From Archivesica marissinica (taxonomy: Eukaryota > Mollusca > Bivalvia > Venerida > Vesicomyidae), in assembly GCA_014843695.1 (NCBI GenBank), contig CM026398.1, positions 20,197,594 to 20,261,593 on the forward strand: 64,000 nucleotides of DNA. Reading direction: 5' to 3'. The translations under genes were made by a program, and so were the position numbers. The notes beneath the pieces are model-generated. The model worked only from the letters and a program-made list of their open reading frames with translations, was not told where the DNA came from and did not search any database. Below, piece by piece: positions 21,661 through 33,500 of this stretch (its first letter is position 1; each line of letters begins with the position of its first letter).

Positions 21661-21706
21661 AACGACTAAGATCAGAGTACATTTACATACTCATATTGTG
21701 ATTGTC
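21505..21706 (-). repeat. 114-bp tandem duplication spanning the exon 5 donor
   Basis: Bases 21505-21592 and 21619-21706 match at a constant offset of 114. The copy on the exon side includes the last ~16 exon bases and the donor ATGA|GTATGT; the intronic copy repeats both. An extension to the distal donor would pass an in-frame TAA directly after the genuine site. Confidence 0.88.
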
Positions 21707-21859
21707 TTTCTTCTGTCGTTCTTTAGCCCACATTCTAGCATCATCTTCGGTGAGGAATGAAGTGGGCGTGGCTATTCTCTGACCGGGTAAAGGTGCTGAT
21801 TGGGCAGAATTGACAGTTCCTCCGAGCGGAGAGAATACATACTCCGATGAGACAGGATT
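21691..21859 (-). CDS. MITF: MITF exon 5: linker and basic region
   Basis: 169 bases, residues 217-272 plus one base. After a proline/serine-rich start (NPVSSEYVFSPLGG) it has FLTEDDARMWAKERQKKDNH followed by NM. This matches the vertebrate LTE..AR..AKERQKKDNHNL that leads into the basic region; His270 is the conserved DNA-contact histidine. Acceptor TATCCACAG; donor ATGA|GTATGT, duplicated 114 bases downstream. Confidence 0.96.
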
Positions 21860-22034
21860 CTGTGGATAGAGATTGCAAATAAATATTGATTCAAAGATTA
21901 AGATCGATAGTGCAATATCTAGTGCAGCAAGGTCCTGATGAGCCATGCCCATACTAGTGGTCAGCATACTGACGGGCCGACTGTTCAACACCATACTTAT
22001 GGCAGATGACACTTAAAACATGTTTTTGTACTTT

Positions 22035-22195
22035 TGGGCTACCGGTTGCCCATATGAGCGACGCCTCCTGAACAGATTAGTCATTTTAGATTTTTGGAGG
22101 ATAGTGCAATGATACAGACAGAGACCCATTCCAGAGTCTCCTATGGTTCTTTTACGTGCACGGTGTAAAGCACCGACACAAGACCTCGGGACACC
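22035..22195 (-). mobile_element. SINE family S1, headless
   Basis: Minus-strand S1 body from GCTACCGGTTGCCCATATGA to CAAGACCTCGG; head and CA tail absent. It joins a MITE V fragment. Confidence 0.8.
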
Positions 22196-22197
22196 AC

Positions 22198-22257
22198 ATA
22201 CCTCTAAATAGGCTTACAAAAAATGTAGATCCAGATGAGCCGGCTTGTGAGGGTTAA
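22198..22257 (+). mobile_element. MITE family V fragment
   Basis: CCTCTAAATAGGCTTACAAA then TGTAGATCCAGATGAGCCGG match V; most of the element is deleted, ending at GGGTTAA. Confidence 0.7.
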
Positions 22258-22463
22258 AATACACATACTATGACCATTATATACAATATTTGAATAGAAG
22301 GAGTGCTTTACAATGGCAAGTATATCTTAATGGACAATATTTTGTCTAAAAATTGTAAACAAAAACTTTTATTTGGGGGGGGGAGTGGTGCCCCAGGGGG
22401 TGAAGTTAGGGTCCCAAGGGTGGGCGACTACGTTGCCCAAGTCGCCCTCTAGAATGAGCCCTG
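22258..22463 (+). mobile_element. CAGGG-ended MITE, partial
   Basis: Shares GAATAGAAGGAGTGCTTTA and the CCCAAGTCGCCCTCTAGAAT end, then GAGCCCTG, with the complete copy at 35521-35799. The 5' end is replaced by the MITE V fragment. Confidence 0.75.
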
Positions 22464-22579
22464 TGTACAAACATGTTGGAAATCAGCTTTGGTCAACCAT
22501 CACCATGGCAACTATAAATTAAATATGAATCGAAAAATAATCGAAATCGAATCAAGCATTAGGTGAATCGATGCTGGCC

Positions 22580-23348
22580 TGGTAGATGGCATGTATACAA
22601 GTTGCACATGTATTTGTGTACTTACTGTCGATGAAGGCCTGGTAGATGACATGTACACAAGTTGCACATGTTTTTGTGTACTTACTGTCGATGCTGGCCT
22701 GGTAGATGACATGTACACAAGTTGCACATGTATTTGTGTACTTACTGTCGATGAAGGCCTGGTAGATGACATGTATACAAGTTGCACATGTATTTGTGTA
22801 CTTACTGTCGATGCTGGCCTAGTAGATGACATGTATACAAGTTGCACATGTATTTGTGTACTTACTGTCGATGATGGCCTGGTAGATGACATGTATACAA
22901 GTTGCACATGTATTTGTGTACTTACTGTCGATGCTGGCCTGGTAGATGACATGTATACAAGTTGTACATGTATTTGTGTACTTACTGTCGATGAAGGCCT
23001 GGTAGATGACATGTATACAAGTTGCACATGTATTTGTGTACTTACTGTCGATGATGGTCTGCTGGTAGATGACATGTACACAAGTTGCACATGTATTTGT
23101 GTACTTACTGTCGATGCTGGCCTGGTAGATGACATGTACACAAGTTGCACATGTATTTGTGTACTTACTGTCGATGATGGCCTGGTAGATGACATGTACA
23201 CAAGTTGCACATGTTTTTGTGTACTTACTGTCGATGAAAGCCTGGTAGATGACATGTATATAAGTTGCACATGTATTTGTGTACTTACTGTCGATGATGG
23301 CCTGGTAGATGACATGTATACAAGTTGCACATGTATTTGTGTACTTAC
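22580..23348 (-). repeat. 60-bp minisatellite carrying 12 extra exon 4 splice donors
   Basis: Units are 60 bases, except one of 63. On the gene-sense strand each has CATCGACAGTAAGTACACA, identical across the donor to the genuine exon 4 junction at 23349/23348. Extra GT sites fall at 22625, 22685, 22745, 22805, 22865, 22925, 22985, 23045, 23108, 23168, 23228 and 23288. The unit also repeats the exon end (CTTGTA..ATGTCATC) with a short insertion, so the seed was the exon/intron border. Because every step is a multiple of three, the frame stays open from exon 4 to a stop at 22512. Confidence 0.96.
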
Positions 23349-23453
23349 TGTCGATGACATTTGTACAAGGGATGGAGTAATGAACTTGAGATCATCGTCG
23401 AAGTTGGCGTCTACGGTCTCCAGATCCTGAAGGTCATTTAGTATGCTCTCAAC
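23349..23453 (-). CDS. MITF: MITF exon 4: acidic activation-domain segment
   Basis: 105 bases, residues 182-216, phase 0 on both sides. It encodes VESILNDLQDLETVDANFDD, then LKFITPSLVQMSST. This corresponds in position and character to the vertebrate segment DDVIDDIISLESS...MDPALQM, the p300/CBP-binding acidic helix ahead of the bHLH. Acceptor GTTTCAG, donor ACA|GTAAGTA. It is flanked by minisatellites on both sides: a 60-bp array starting at the donor and a 27-bp array starting about 36 bases above the acceptor. Confidence 0.93.
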
Positions 23454-23488
23454 CTGAAACACAGTAATACCTGCTAATGCAACTAGCC

Positions 23489-23926
23489 ATAGACCAAGGT
23501 TACTCTATTTTTAGCCCAAGACCAAGGTTACTCTATTTTTAGCCCAAGACAACGGTTACTCTATTTTTAGCCCAAGACCAAGGTTACTCTATTTTTAGCC
23601 CAGACTGAGGTTACTCTATTTTTAGCCCAGACCGAGGTTACTCTATTTTTAGCACAAGACCGAGATTACTCTATTTTTAGCACAGACCGAGGTTACTCTA
23701 TTTTTAGCCCAGCCAGAGGTTACTCTATTTTTAGCTCAGACAGAGGTTACTCTATTTTTAGCCCAGACAGAGGTTACTCTATTTTAGCCCAGACAGAGGT
23801 TACTCTATTTTTAGCCCAGACAGAGGTTACTCTATTTTTAGCCCAGACAGAGGTTACTCTATTTTTAGCCCAGACCGAGGTTACTCTATTTATAGCCCAG
23901 ACCGAAGTTACTCTATTTTTATAGAG
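23489..23926. repeat. 27-bp minisatellite, about 16 copies, upstream of exon 4
   Basis: Unit GGTTACTCTATTTTTAGCCC plus AGACCGA or AGACAGA. It begins about 36 bases upstream (gene sense) of the exon 4 acceptor, within the intron's 3' region. Units vary from 26 to 29 bp. Confidence 0.93.
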
Positions 23927-24186
23927 TGTATATTTATTGCCATAAGGGACTGCGTAACAGCCCAGGAAATGCCCGATCTACAGTCCGAATGTGAGGACCT
24001 AAAATTAGACCATGGAAATAAGTCTCTTGTGATCGGAGCTTATTACAAACCCCATGAGCTTGATATAAGACAGTTTCAATCAATTCTGTATGTCTATTGA
24101 AAAGGACCTTTACCTTCCAAAGATGGAGGGGTTTGACATTAGAGGAAGATAGATAGATAGCAACTACGGTACTCAACCACATGTCC

Positions 24187-26002
24187 TTGAGAGAACAAGT
24201 GAATTATCATCATGAGAACAAGTGAATTATCATCGTGAACAAGTGAATTATCATCGTGAACAAGTGAATTAAATTATCATCGTGAACAAGTGAATTATCA
24301 TCGTGAACAAGTGAATAATCATCGTGAACAAGTGAATTATCATCGTGAGAACAAGTGAATTATCATCGTGAGAACAAGTGAATTATCATCGTGAACAAGT
24401 GAATTATCATCGTGAACAAGTGAATTAAATTATCATCGTGAACAAGTGAATTATCATCGTGAACAAGTGAATAATCATCGTGAACAAGTGAATTATCATC
24501 GTGAGAACAAGTGAATTATCATCGTGAGAACAAGTGAATTATCATCGTGAACAAGTGAATTATCATCGTGAACAAGTGAATTAAATTATCATCGTGAACA
24601 AGTGAATTATCATCGTGAACAAGTGAATAATCATCGTGAACAAGTGAATTATCATCGTGAGAACAAGTGAATTATCATCGTGAGAACAAGTGAATTATCA
24701 TCGTGAACAAGTGAATTATCATCGTGAACAAGTGAATTAAATTATCATCGTGAACAAGTGAATTATCATCGTGAACAAGTGAATAATCATCGTGAACAAG
24801 TGAATTATCATCGTGAGAACAAGTGAATTATCATCAAGAACAAGTGAATTATCATCGTGAACAAGTGAATTATCATCGTGAACAAGTGAATTGTCATCGA
24901 GAACACGTGAATTATCATCGTGAAAAAGTGAATTATCATCGTGAACAAGTGAATTGTCATCGTGAACAAGTGAATTATCATCGTGAACAAGTGAATTATC
25001 ATCGTGAACAAGTGAATTATCATCGTGAACAAGTGAATTATCATCATGAACAAGTGAATTATCATCGTGAACAAGTGAATTATCATCGAGAACAAGTGAA
25101 TTATCATCGTGAACAAATGAATTATCATCGTGAACAAGTGAATGTGAACAAGTGAATTATTATCGTGAACAAGTGAATTGTCATCATGAGAACAAGTGAA
25201 TTGTCATCGAGAACAAGTGAATTATCATCGTGAACAAGTGAATGTGAACAAGTGAATTATCATCGTGAACAAGTGAATTGTCACCGAGAACAAGTGAATT
25301 GTCATCGTGAACAAGTGAATTGTCATCAAGAACAAGTGAATTGTCATCATGAACAAGTGAATTGTCATCGTGAACAAGTGAATTGTTATCGTGAACAAGT
25401 GAATTGTCATCATGAACAAGTGAATTGTCATCGTGAACAAGTGAATTGTCATCATGAACAAGTGAATTGCCATCATGAACAAGTGAATTGTCATTGTGAA
25501 CAAGGGAATTGTCATCATGAACAAGTGAATTGCCATCATAAACAAGTGAATTGTCATCGTGAACAAGTGAATTATCATCGTGAACAAGTGAATTATCATC
25601 GTGAACAAGTGAATTATCATCGTGAACAAGTGAATTATCATCGTGAACAAGTGAATGTGAACAAGTGAATTATTATCGTGAACAAGTGAATTGTCATCAT
25701 GAGAACAAGTGAATTGTCATCGAGAACAAGTGAATTATCATCGTGAACAAGTGAATTATCATCATGAACAAGTGAATTATCATCGAGAACAAGTGAATTG
25801 TCATCGAGAACAAGTGAATTGTCATCGAGAACAAGTGAATTATCATCGAGAACAAGTGAATTATCATCGAGAACAAGTGAATTGTCATCGTGAACAAGTG
25901 AATTGTCATCGAGAACAAGTGAATTGTCATCATGAACAAGTGAATTGTCATCGTGAACAAGTGAATTGTCATCGTGAACAAGTGAATTATCATCATAAAT
26001 AT
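24187..26002. repeat. 21-bp minisatellite, about 85 copies, with 156-bp higher-order block
   Basis: Unit GTGAATTATCATCGTGAACA plus A. From 24187 to about 24835 a 156-bp block (marked by AATTAAATTATC near 24267, 24423, 24579, 24735) is repeated four times. After that, single 21-bp units dominate, and an internal segment around 25140-25260 recurs at about 25640-25740. Both strands stay open only because the unit is a multiple of three. Confidence 0.95.
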
Positions 26003-26194
26003 ATTAACTTTACTTAGTCTAATAGGGATATATTTCGGATATTTCTTTACTGCAATGTTTATTTTGCTAACACTCAAATTACTACTACAGTCAGTTGTTC
26101 CCATTAAAGTAAACACAAACATGTTTTACCACAAGGTTGGGGGGAGGGGGCATTATGGCCCATTTTTCCGGCTCTATCTAATATGGTTTTTGAA

Positions 26195-26385
26195 AAATTT
26201 AGCAGAAGCCTAGCTGTAGCCGTTACGATTGTGTCCTTAAGTAAGGCACTTAAATTCCTTGTTGCCACTTCTCTCTCCCTCGTGGCGATGAATACCAACA
26301 GGATTGAGGTATCGAGAGTGAATAATACATGGTGTAAGAACATGTTTCGCAATCAAGCTAAAATAAAAATTTGCATAAACTGTAA
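26195..26385 (+). mobile_element. SINE family S3, headless
   Basis: GTAGCCGTTACGATTGTGTC, core CTCGTGGCGATGAATACCAA, tail GCAATCAAGCTAAAATAAA. The tRNA-like head is missing. Confidence 0.75.
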
Positions 26386-27037
26386 TCTACCAGCAAAACT
26401 ATTTCAACCTACAAATAGTATTGTAATTGAGAACGAGCAAAAACAAAACTGAACACTGATATGCACTGTCTGAAGGAAACGAGTAAATGCATACTAAATA
26501 CACAAATTTCTCTCACTATTAAAGCGACACTACATCATATGAATATGATATATCAATGAAAATGCAAATTTCTTTAGAATGTAATTTCCTATTATATGGT
26601 ATAATTTTTTTCCAAATATTTGCATTTCAACTAATAAACAAATGTCGTATATGCGGTTTGTTTATATAACAAAATAATGTAAATAGGGTCGACATCCATG
26701 CATAATACAACGCGTGTATCCTGAATAACACGATACATATTTATCGCTATATGAAATCCTACTTTTGTAGACCACAAAAACACTGTTTATTGATTCAATG
26801 TTTGTGTTCGAAAGTATTCGGAAGAATTTGTAGTAGCAATGCATTTATACATGAAAAATGCATTTATTTGCTTTTTGAGATGTAATGTCGCTTGTAATGT
26901 CGCTTTAAACATTTCGTAAATCCGAGTCAGAAACAGTGAATGTTATGCAACAATGTACATGTACAGCACCGACTCAGCTTGTCTCCTTCTATTGCCTATT
27001 GTAAGCATAGAAGACATGGCCGCATCACAAATTTCGC
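26386..27037. other. MITF intron 3, unannotated
   Basis: AT-rich with no recognised gene or repeat family. Confidence 0.5.
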
Positions 27038-27203
27038 TGTCCAATTAGCGTAGTGGTAGGTATGTTTTCTTCTCACAATGCAACCATGGGTCGATACTGG
27101 GAACAGGAAGTATATGAGATGGTATGGTGGCAACCCAATCGGACAGGTGTTTCCCCCCCCCCCGGTACTTCGGTTTCGTAATCGTTGTAAAATAAATAAA
27201 GTT
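27038..27203 (+). mobile_element. SINE family S2, internally deleted
   Basis: CTGTCCAATTAGCGTAGTGG head, AAGTATATGAGATGGTATGG, a C-rich run in place of part of the central domain, CGGTACTTCGGTTTC, then a direct jump to AATCGTTGTAAAATAAATAA. Confidence 0.75.
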
Positions 27204-27744
27204 TATACTTTTATCACAAATTCCATATGTTTTTACGACTGTAATTGTGTTTATTCCATGTAATTAATTCCGTCTGAAGGTTATTTTATTTTCCCATTTT
27301 TTTAAAAATCCATCAAACAGATCTGCAGTACTTTCCTTATAGCTTAACATGTTTGATAAACAAAGAAATAGATAAAATGCAGACTGGCCCTCAATCTACA
27401 CTGCATCTAATCCCAATACGAGTAGGAACCAACTGGACCCAGTCCATTGAATCACAACGCTAAGTCATACACGTAACATCATATGTCACAAGAATCTCGA
27501 TACCAGAAATAAGTATTTAAATCTTCATTACAGAATGTACATTGTGTAATGGGATATGGTAATTGAATATCATTTTTTTTCTCTAATCGGGCCAGTAATC
27601 TACAGCCCGGCAGCTTCACTTAAATCAGTTGATGGGGCCATTACATGTGCTATCGTTGAAATCAATGGAAATTGATAGTCCTGCTTGTTACGCAGCAAAT
27701 AGAGCAGAACAAATGTCTTTATGCTGCGGATATACAGGTAAATG
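27204..27744. other. MITF intron 3, unannotated
   Basis: No recognised gene or repeat family. Confidence 0.5.
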
Positions 27745-28405
27745 ATGCGTAAATGATGCGAACCATTTGACCGGGAAGGTCAAGTGTTGTTATACGACAC
27801 ACATAGCGAGATATACATGTAAATGATGCGAACCATTTGACCGTGAAGGTTAAGTGTTATTATATGACGCGCATAGCGAGATATACATGTAAATGATGCG
27901 AACCATTTGACCGGGAAGGTTAAGTGTTGTTATACGAAGCGCATAGCGAGATATACATGTAAATGATGCGAACCATTTGACCGTGAAGGTTAAGTGTTAT
28001 TATATGACGCGCATAGCGAGATATACATGTAAATGATGCGAACCATTTGACCGTGAAGGTTAAGTGTTATTATATGACGCGCATAGCGAGATATACATGT
28101 AAATGATGCGAACCATTTGACCGTGAAGGTTAAGTGTTATTATATGACGCGCATAGCGAGATATACATGTAAATGATGCGAACCATTTGACCGTGAAGGT
28201 TAAGTGTTATTATATGACGCGCATAGCGAGATATACATGTAAATGATGCGAACCATTTGACCGGGAAGGTTAAGTGTTATTATACGACACGCATAGCGAG
28301 ATATACATGTAAATGATGCGAACCATTTGACCGTGAAGGTTAAGTGTTGTTATACGAAGTGCATAGCTACATGTAAATGATGCGAACCATTTGACCGGGA
28401 AGGAT
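27745..28405. repeat. 70-bp minisatellite, about 10 copies
   Basis: AAATGATGCGAACCATTTGA starts at 27751, 27821, 27891 and so on every 70 bases, with the last step shorter. Two unit variants (ACCGGGAAGG/ACCGTGAAGG and ACGACAC/ATGACGC) are interspersed, consistent with block duplication. Confidence 0.95.
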
Positions 28406-28742
28406 AAACCGGTTTGCTGGGTTTCGTCCAAATGGGTGTAATGTTTGCGTACTCCGCTCTGTTGTTAACAAAGTCCATCTATTTATGCGACTTGCACCAG
28501 TCTTGCCTTAATTAAGAAAAACAAAAATAGAATTTCAAAGTGACTTAGAAAAGTATAAACTATATATACATTGCGATTTGCTAAACAATATCCTGCTGGT
28601 TTTGGTCAATAGTCCCTCCCTTGGAAGAATAGTTTGAACTATTGACCAGAAGTCTTCATTGCATCAACTTTTTACAATAAAACTAGTTGTTGTATAATAA
28701 GCTTGCTTGCATAGGGTGCATAATCACTGCAAATAGCCGTAC

Positions 28743-28976
28743 CTCAGAAAAACTAGTGGCTGTACTACTATCTGCAACCGAGAGTGGACTATCTGGGTCA
28801 ACCGGAGCACTCCCACTGTGTGTCGGCGGCATGTCGGTGGATGTTGTGAGCCTAAAGTTTGGCATAGACTGCACGCCTGCGTGATTGTCCTGTGACTGAC
28901 TCAGGTACGACTCGATCTGGTTCTTCTGTTTCTGTTTCACATGGTACCGGGTTGGATTCTCCAACTTTGTTCTCAC
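28743..28976 (-). CDS. MITF: MITF exon 3: LENPT motif region
   Basis: 234 bases, residues 104-181, phase 0 at both ends. It begins VRTKLENPTRYHVKQKQKNQ then IESYLSQSQ, aligning well with vertebrate [26 protein letters not shown]. The remainder is proline/serine-rich (DMPPTHSGSAPVDPDSPLSV), as in vertebrates. Acceptor ACTTTCAG, donor GAG|GTACGG. An S4 SINE lies 60 bases upstream of the acceptor. Confidence 0.96.
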
Positions 28977-29035
28977 CTGAAAGTATATAGTATCAATGAC
29001 CCTTCTGCTCGATATATCGTGTGTTTGTTTGTTTG

Positions 29036-29240
29036 TTTGGGTTTTACGCCTTCATCAGAACCATTTTGGGCTATTTCGTCGGCCGGCAGATTACCTAACA
29101 ACACCTTTCCTGGGCAGGCTCCAGCGGTTAACCAGTACTTGGTACACCAAACTCCGTAAGAAACTGCCAACGTTTTGAACGTTTTTCCATATAGACAGAC
29201 ATGGCTTGAGCGGGGCTCGAAACAGTGATGATAGGTTACA
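29036..29240 (-). mobile_element. SINE-like family S4
   Basis: GGGTTTTACGCCTTCATCAG, CCTAACAACACCTTTCCTGG, GGTTAACCAGTACTTGG, then GGGGCTCGAAACAGTGATGA. It carries a short insertion (about 29155-29205) relative to the 7280 copy. Confidence 0.75.
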
Positions 29241-29437
29241 GGCTTGACCTGGTACCAGCTTGGAATCTCCGTTCTCACTGGAAAGTATATACATAATTTA
29301 AATATTATATAGGATTTGTCTAACATTATTCTCAAAATTATTGAGCATGGCCTGGTTGACAACCTCTTGGCCTGGTTGACAACCTCTATCTCCACCAATA
29401 TTATACGAAATATACCTATTTTACATGGTCATGGTTA

Positions 29438-29558
29438 TTAACCCTTTAAAATGCTGAATCAATTGGAAGGAATGTGCAAACAACAGAGATCCTGATCAGC
29501 TGTGGCGCAATGCCGCGTCCGATTAGAATCTATTGTGTTTGCTATTCATATAAGTGTA
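29438..29558. mobile_element. MITE family W, partial
   Basis: TTAACCCTTTAAAATGCTGA, TGTGCAAACAACAGAGATCC, TGTGTTTGCTATTCATATAA; only the first hairpin remains. It directly abuts a MITE V. Confidence 0.75.
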
Positions 29559-30515
29559 TTAACCCTTTCAACACCACAGACCTCTAAATAGGCTTACAAA
29601 AAGTGTAGATCCAGATGAGCCGGCTCATGACGAGCCGTCTCATCAGGATCTGCACTTTTTGCCAGTGATATGACTATTTTTAGACATAATTACCCATTTT
29701 GATAAATGAACTTGTCCAAATGTGATTTTCTGATTCATTTATTGGTTTATGAATATCATGGACCAGTCCATGTCACAGGGATTCGGCACATTTGGGGGTA
29801 CTAGTATATATATTTAAGTACAGGGATTCTACTCTGTGGGATGTCAGATTTCGCATCGATCAGTAAAATGGCCCTATCTGAAACAATGTTGTACAAATCT
29901 GTCCAAATACAATGCCTATCCCGAGTCTTTATATTGTTCTTCAAATAAAACACAACTTTAAGCTGCATGCATGTATACTTTGCAAACAATTGCCACATAC
30001 ATTGGCCATAGCAGGTCACATTTTCATACTAGGACACGGGTTCTGTCAGCAACAAAAAAAATCTTCGACGGGAGAGTTTTAACTGTGAATAACATTATCA
30101 ATAAAATGTGTTTACACTAACGTGTAGGTTTATTCGGCAATAATGTACGTCAAAAAGAGATTTCGTAGCATTTTCAATTTGTTTTGAAAATTTCTATAGC
30201 GGCGCAATTTGCGTTGAAACGAGCGTTGAAACGAGCGTTCTGATTGGATTATGATTATTCTTCCTATATAAAAACAACATCTTGTTACATTCTAATAATC
30301 CAATCAGAACGCTCGTTTCAACGCGAATTGCGCTGCTATAGAAATTTTCAAAACAAATTGACAATGCTACGAAATCTCTTTTTGACGTACATTATTGCCG
30401 AATAAACCTACACGTTAGTGTAAACACATTTTATTGATAATGTTATTCACAGTTAAAACTCTCCCGTCGAAGATTTTTTGTTGTTGCTGACAGAACCCGT
30501 GTCCTAGTATGGAAA

Positions 30516-33500
30516 ATCTGGGTCCATGCTGCTTCCAATTCAGTAGTGGGGCGACCATCCCCTACCCAGCGGGTCCTCAGGTGGCGGATAGGGGAAACGG
30601 CCCTCAGATATGGGGGTTAGCTGTGAATCAAATAAGCAGTCCCAGACCATATGGCGGTGTACCTACCAGGACGGGGCAGGATAGCACATGGCAAAGCTAC
30701 TCCTATTAAATACTCCATGTGTCCCACAACGGGTGCATCAGGCGAACATATGGACCGCCTTAAAAGTCCTAGCCTAAGGGTGAGGTAACCCCAACAGAAA
30801 CCTCGAATGCTGAAGCCGGAAGTACTGGGCCGCACGGCGCATTCTAATAAACCACGGTACTACGCATAACGCAACATGAATCACAATGACAGAAAGAGTA
30901 AACCGAGATGGTGCTGGACCTGTGAAGACCCGCCAGGCAGGTACAGTGCTGGGTTCCATACCTCGAAGGAACCCATCCTTAGCTACTGGAGGTCACCCTA
31001 AGCCGCCCTGTGGAGCCAGGGGACGGCGAAGGACAGCTACTGGCCGAAACGTGAAGCAGAAACCTCTTGTGTTGATGCAGTGGAATGCTGAAGGAGTCTT
31101 TAACAAAGACTGAACTTGAGCAAGTACTACAGGACAAAGAGGTAAGTGTTTGCTGCATACAGGAAACACACCTGAACAAAGACAAGACGTTCAAAGTACG
31201 AGGCTACCAGTGCCTCCGAGCAGACCGACAAGACAGACACAAAGGTGGTGTGCTCACTCTAATCCGGAACAACATCAATGTGAGCGAAGTGAAAACCTAC
31301 CTTGAAGGAGCAGAATACCAGGAGTTCAAGATCAAATCAACTGAGATGAACCTCGTCAACTACTACTGCCCAAATGACAAAGCCCTTGCCCTTGACACTA
31401 TTGGAGTTTCAAACAGTCGATGCATGGTTGTTGGTGACTTCAATAGTCATTCCCAGAGTTGGGGATATGCACAGTCTGATAGGCGTGGGGATGAAGTGGA
31501 GGACTGGCAGGATGAGCACAACTTGATTCTCGTCAACCAGCCCTATGATGTACCAACCTTCTACTCTAGGCGATGGCACACTACTACCTCTCCAGATCTA
31601 GCATTCTGCACAGAAGACATCCAGAAAGGTACGGTTAGAGAAGTTGGCGATCAACTTGGTGGAAGTGACCACAAACCAGTGTTCCTCACACTCAGCAGTG
31701 AAGTGATACAGACAGACCATCCCTACCCTAGATGGAACTACAAGAAAGCCAAGTGGAGTCTCTATGCTATTCGGTCCAATTCTCTTACTCGAGGCATACA
31801 GGTACAAGGAAGAGATGTTAACAACGTGGTGAAAGAGTTCAACAGCTGCATACTCAAAGCTGCCCATGAAACCATACCTAGAGGTGCGAGAAGAGAATAC
31901 AAGCCCTACTGGACCAATCAGTTGCAGACCCTTCAAGATGAACTCACTGAAGCAAGGAACAGGGCAGAAGAACAGCCATCACAAGAAAACCATGAACAAC
32001 TTCAGAAAACAAAGGCACAGTTTCAAAAATCTAAACTGGAAGCTACACGACGAAGTTGGAGGGAGAAAACTGCTCTGAACCTTGAGAAGGACGGGAGGAA
32101 GTTGTGGAGGCTCACGAAACAGCTAAATGATGAAGAAAATAACAGACAGAAAATCACGTTGGATGAGGATGGGAAACTGTTGACCGGCAAAGAGACTGCA
32201 GACTGTCTCGCCAAAGCCTACCAGAAAGAGGGCAACATCAAAGTCACACGCCAACAGCAAAGAGAGGCACGGAAAGAACAGAAGGATAGAAGTAAAACGC
32301 ATACGGAACAAGACTCCATGAAACTTCCACTTACATACCAGGAACTGTACACAGCGCTCAGACAACTGAAAAAGAGGAAGTCACATGGACCAGATGGAAT
32401 CTCCAATGAGATGCTAACTCATCTTGGATGCTCAGCCATGCTGAAACTTCTTGACATCTTCAATCTTAGCTGGAAAGAAGGCATAGTTCCGCAGATCTGG
32501 AAGGAAGCCAATGTTATCCCAATCTACAAGAACGGCAAGGATAGAAAGAAAGCTTCCAGCCAGCTATCGCCCTATTAGTCTCACTAGCTGTGTGGTCAAG
32601 ACAATGGAGAGGATAGTTAACAAGAGACTCATGTGGTACCTTGAGACAGAAAACCTCCTATCCAAGGAACAAGCAGGATTCCGACAGTTCAGATGCACAG
32701 AGAACCAGGCAACATACCTCGCTCAGGCGCATTCCAAGGCCAGAAGGTAGTTTTTGCAACCTGGATAGACCTCCAGAAGGCTTTTGACAAAGTCTGGACT
32801 GATGGGCTGCTGGTCAAGATGCAACGATGCGGAATTGCCGACAAGATGCTCCGATGGACCAAATCCTTCCTACACAATCGCAGAGCCAGAGTACTTGTTG
32901 ACAACCAGAAGAGCAAGAAATTCCTTATCCGACATGGTGTTCCTCAAGGAGGAGTGATCTCGCCTACGCTGTTCCTCATCTTCATCGATGACTTGCTTGC
33001 AGAGCTGCCACATGGTATCAAAGCAGCACTCTATGCTGACGACTTGGTCATGTGGTGTGTTGAAGAATATGCAACGACTGCCACATATAGAATGCAGATG
33101 GCCGCAGACAAGCTCACAGCATGGGCAGAAGACTGGTGCATCTCTATTAATAAGGAGAAGTCGTCAACCACACTCTTCACACTTTCCACCAAACAGAAAG
33201 CTGGAACCATCAAAGTCGGTGGAACTGCCTTGAAGACGGACAACGAGCCAACATACTTGGGGGTGACATTTGACAGATGGCAGACATGGAAGCCACATAT
33301 CCAGAAAGCAGAGGCCAAAGCCAAGTGCAAGCTTGCAATCCTTCGGAAGCTTTCTGGCACCACATGGGGTGCCAATGATCACATCCTGAAGACTATATAC
33401 CAAGGTGTGGTCAGGCCTCACCTGGAATATGGATCCACCGCCTGGACATCATCAGCCAAGACCAACCAACAGACACTCGACAAGGTTCAGAACAAGGCTC

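Noticed and set aside
22591..23430. 279-codon plus-strand frame with repeated Cys-rich segments (SCTCICVLTVD)
   Set aside because: It is the antisense of the 60-bp donor array; the period is a multiple of three, so the frame is open by default. No start context, domain or splice support.
24808..26122. Several 100-140-codon frames on both strands (HREQVN and MTIHLF repeats)
   Set aside because: Translations of the 21-bp array; both strands are open for the same arithmetic reason.
27745..28405. CRISPR-like regular repeats
   Set aside because: Units are contiguous with no unique spacers and the DNA is eukaryotic; it is a minisatellite. The same reasoning applies to the other arrays.
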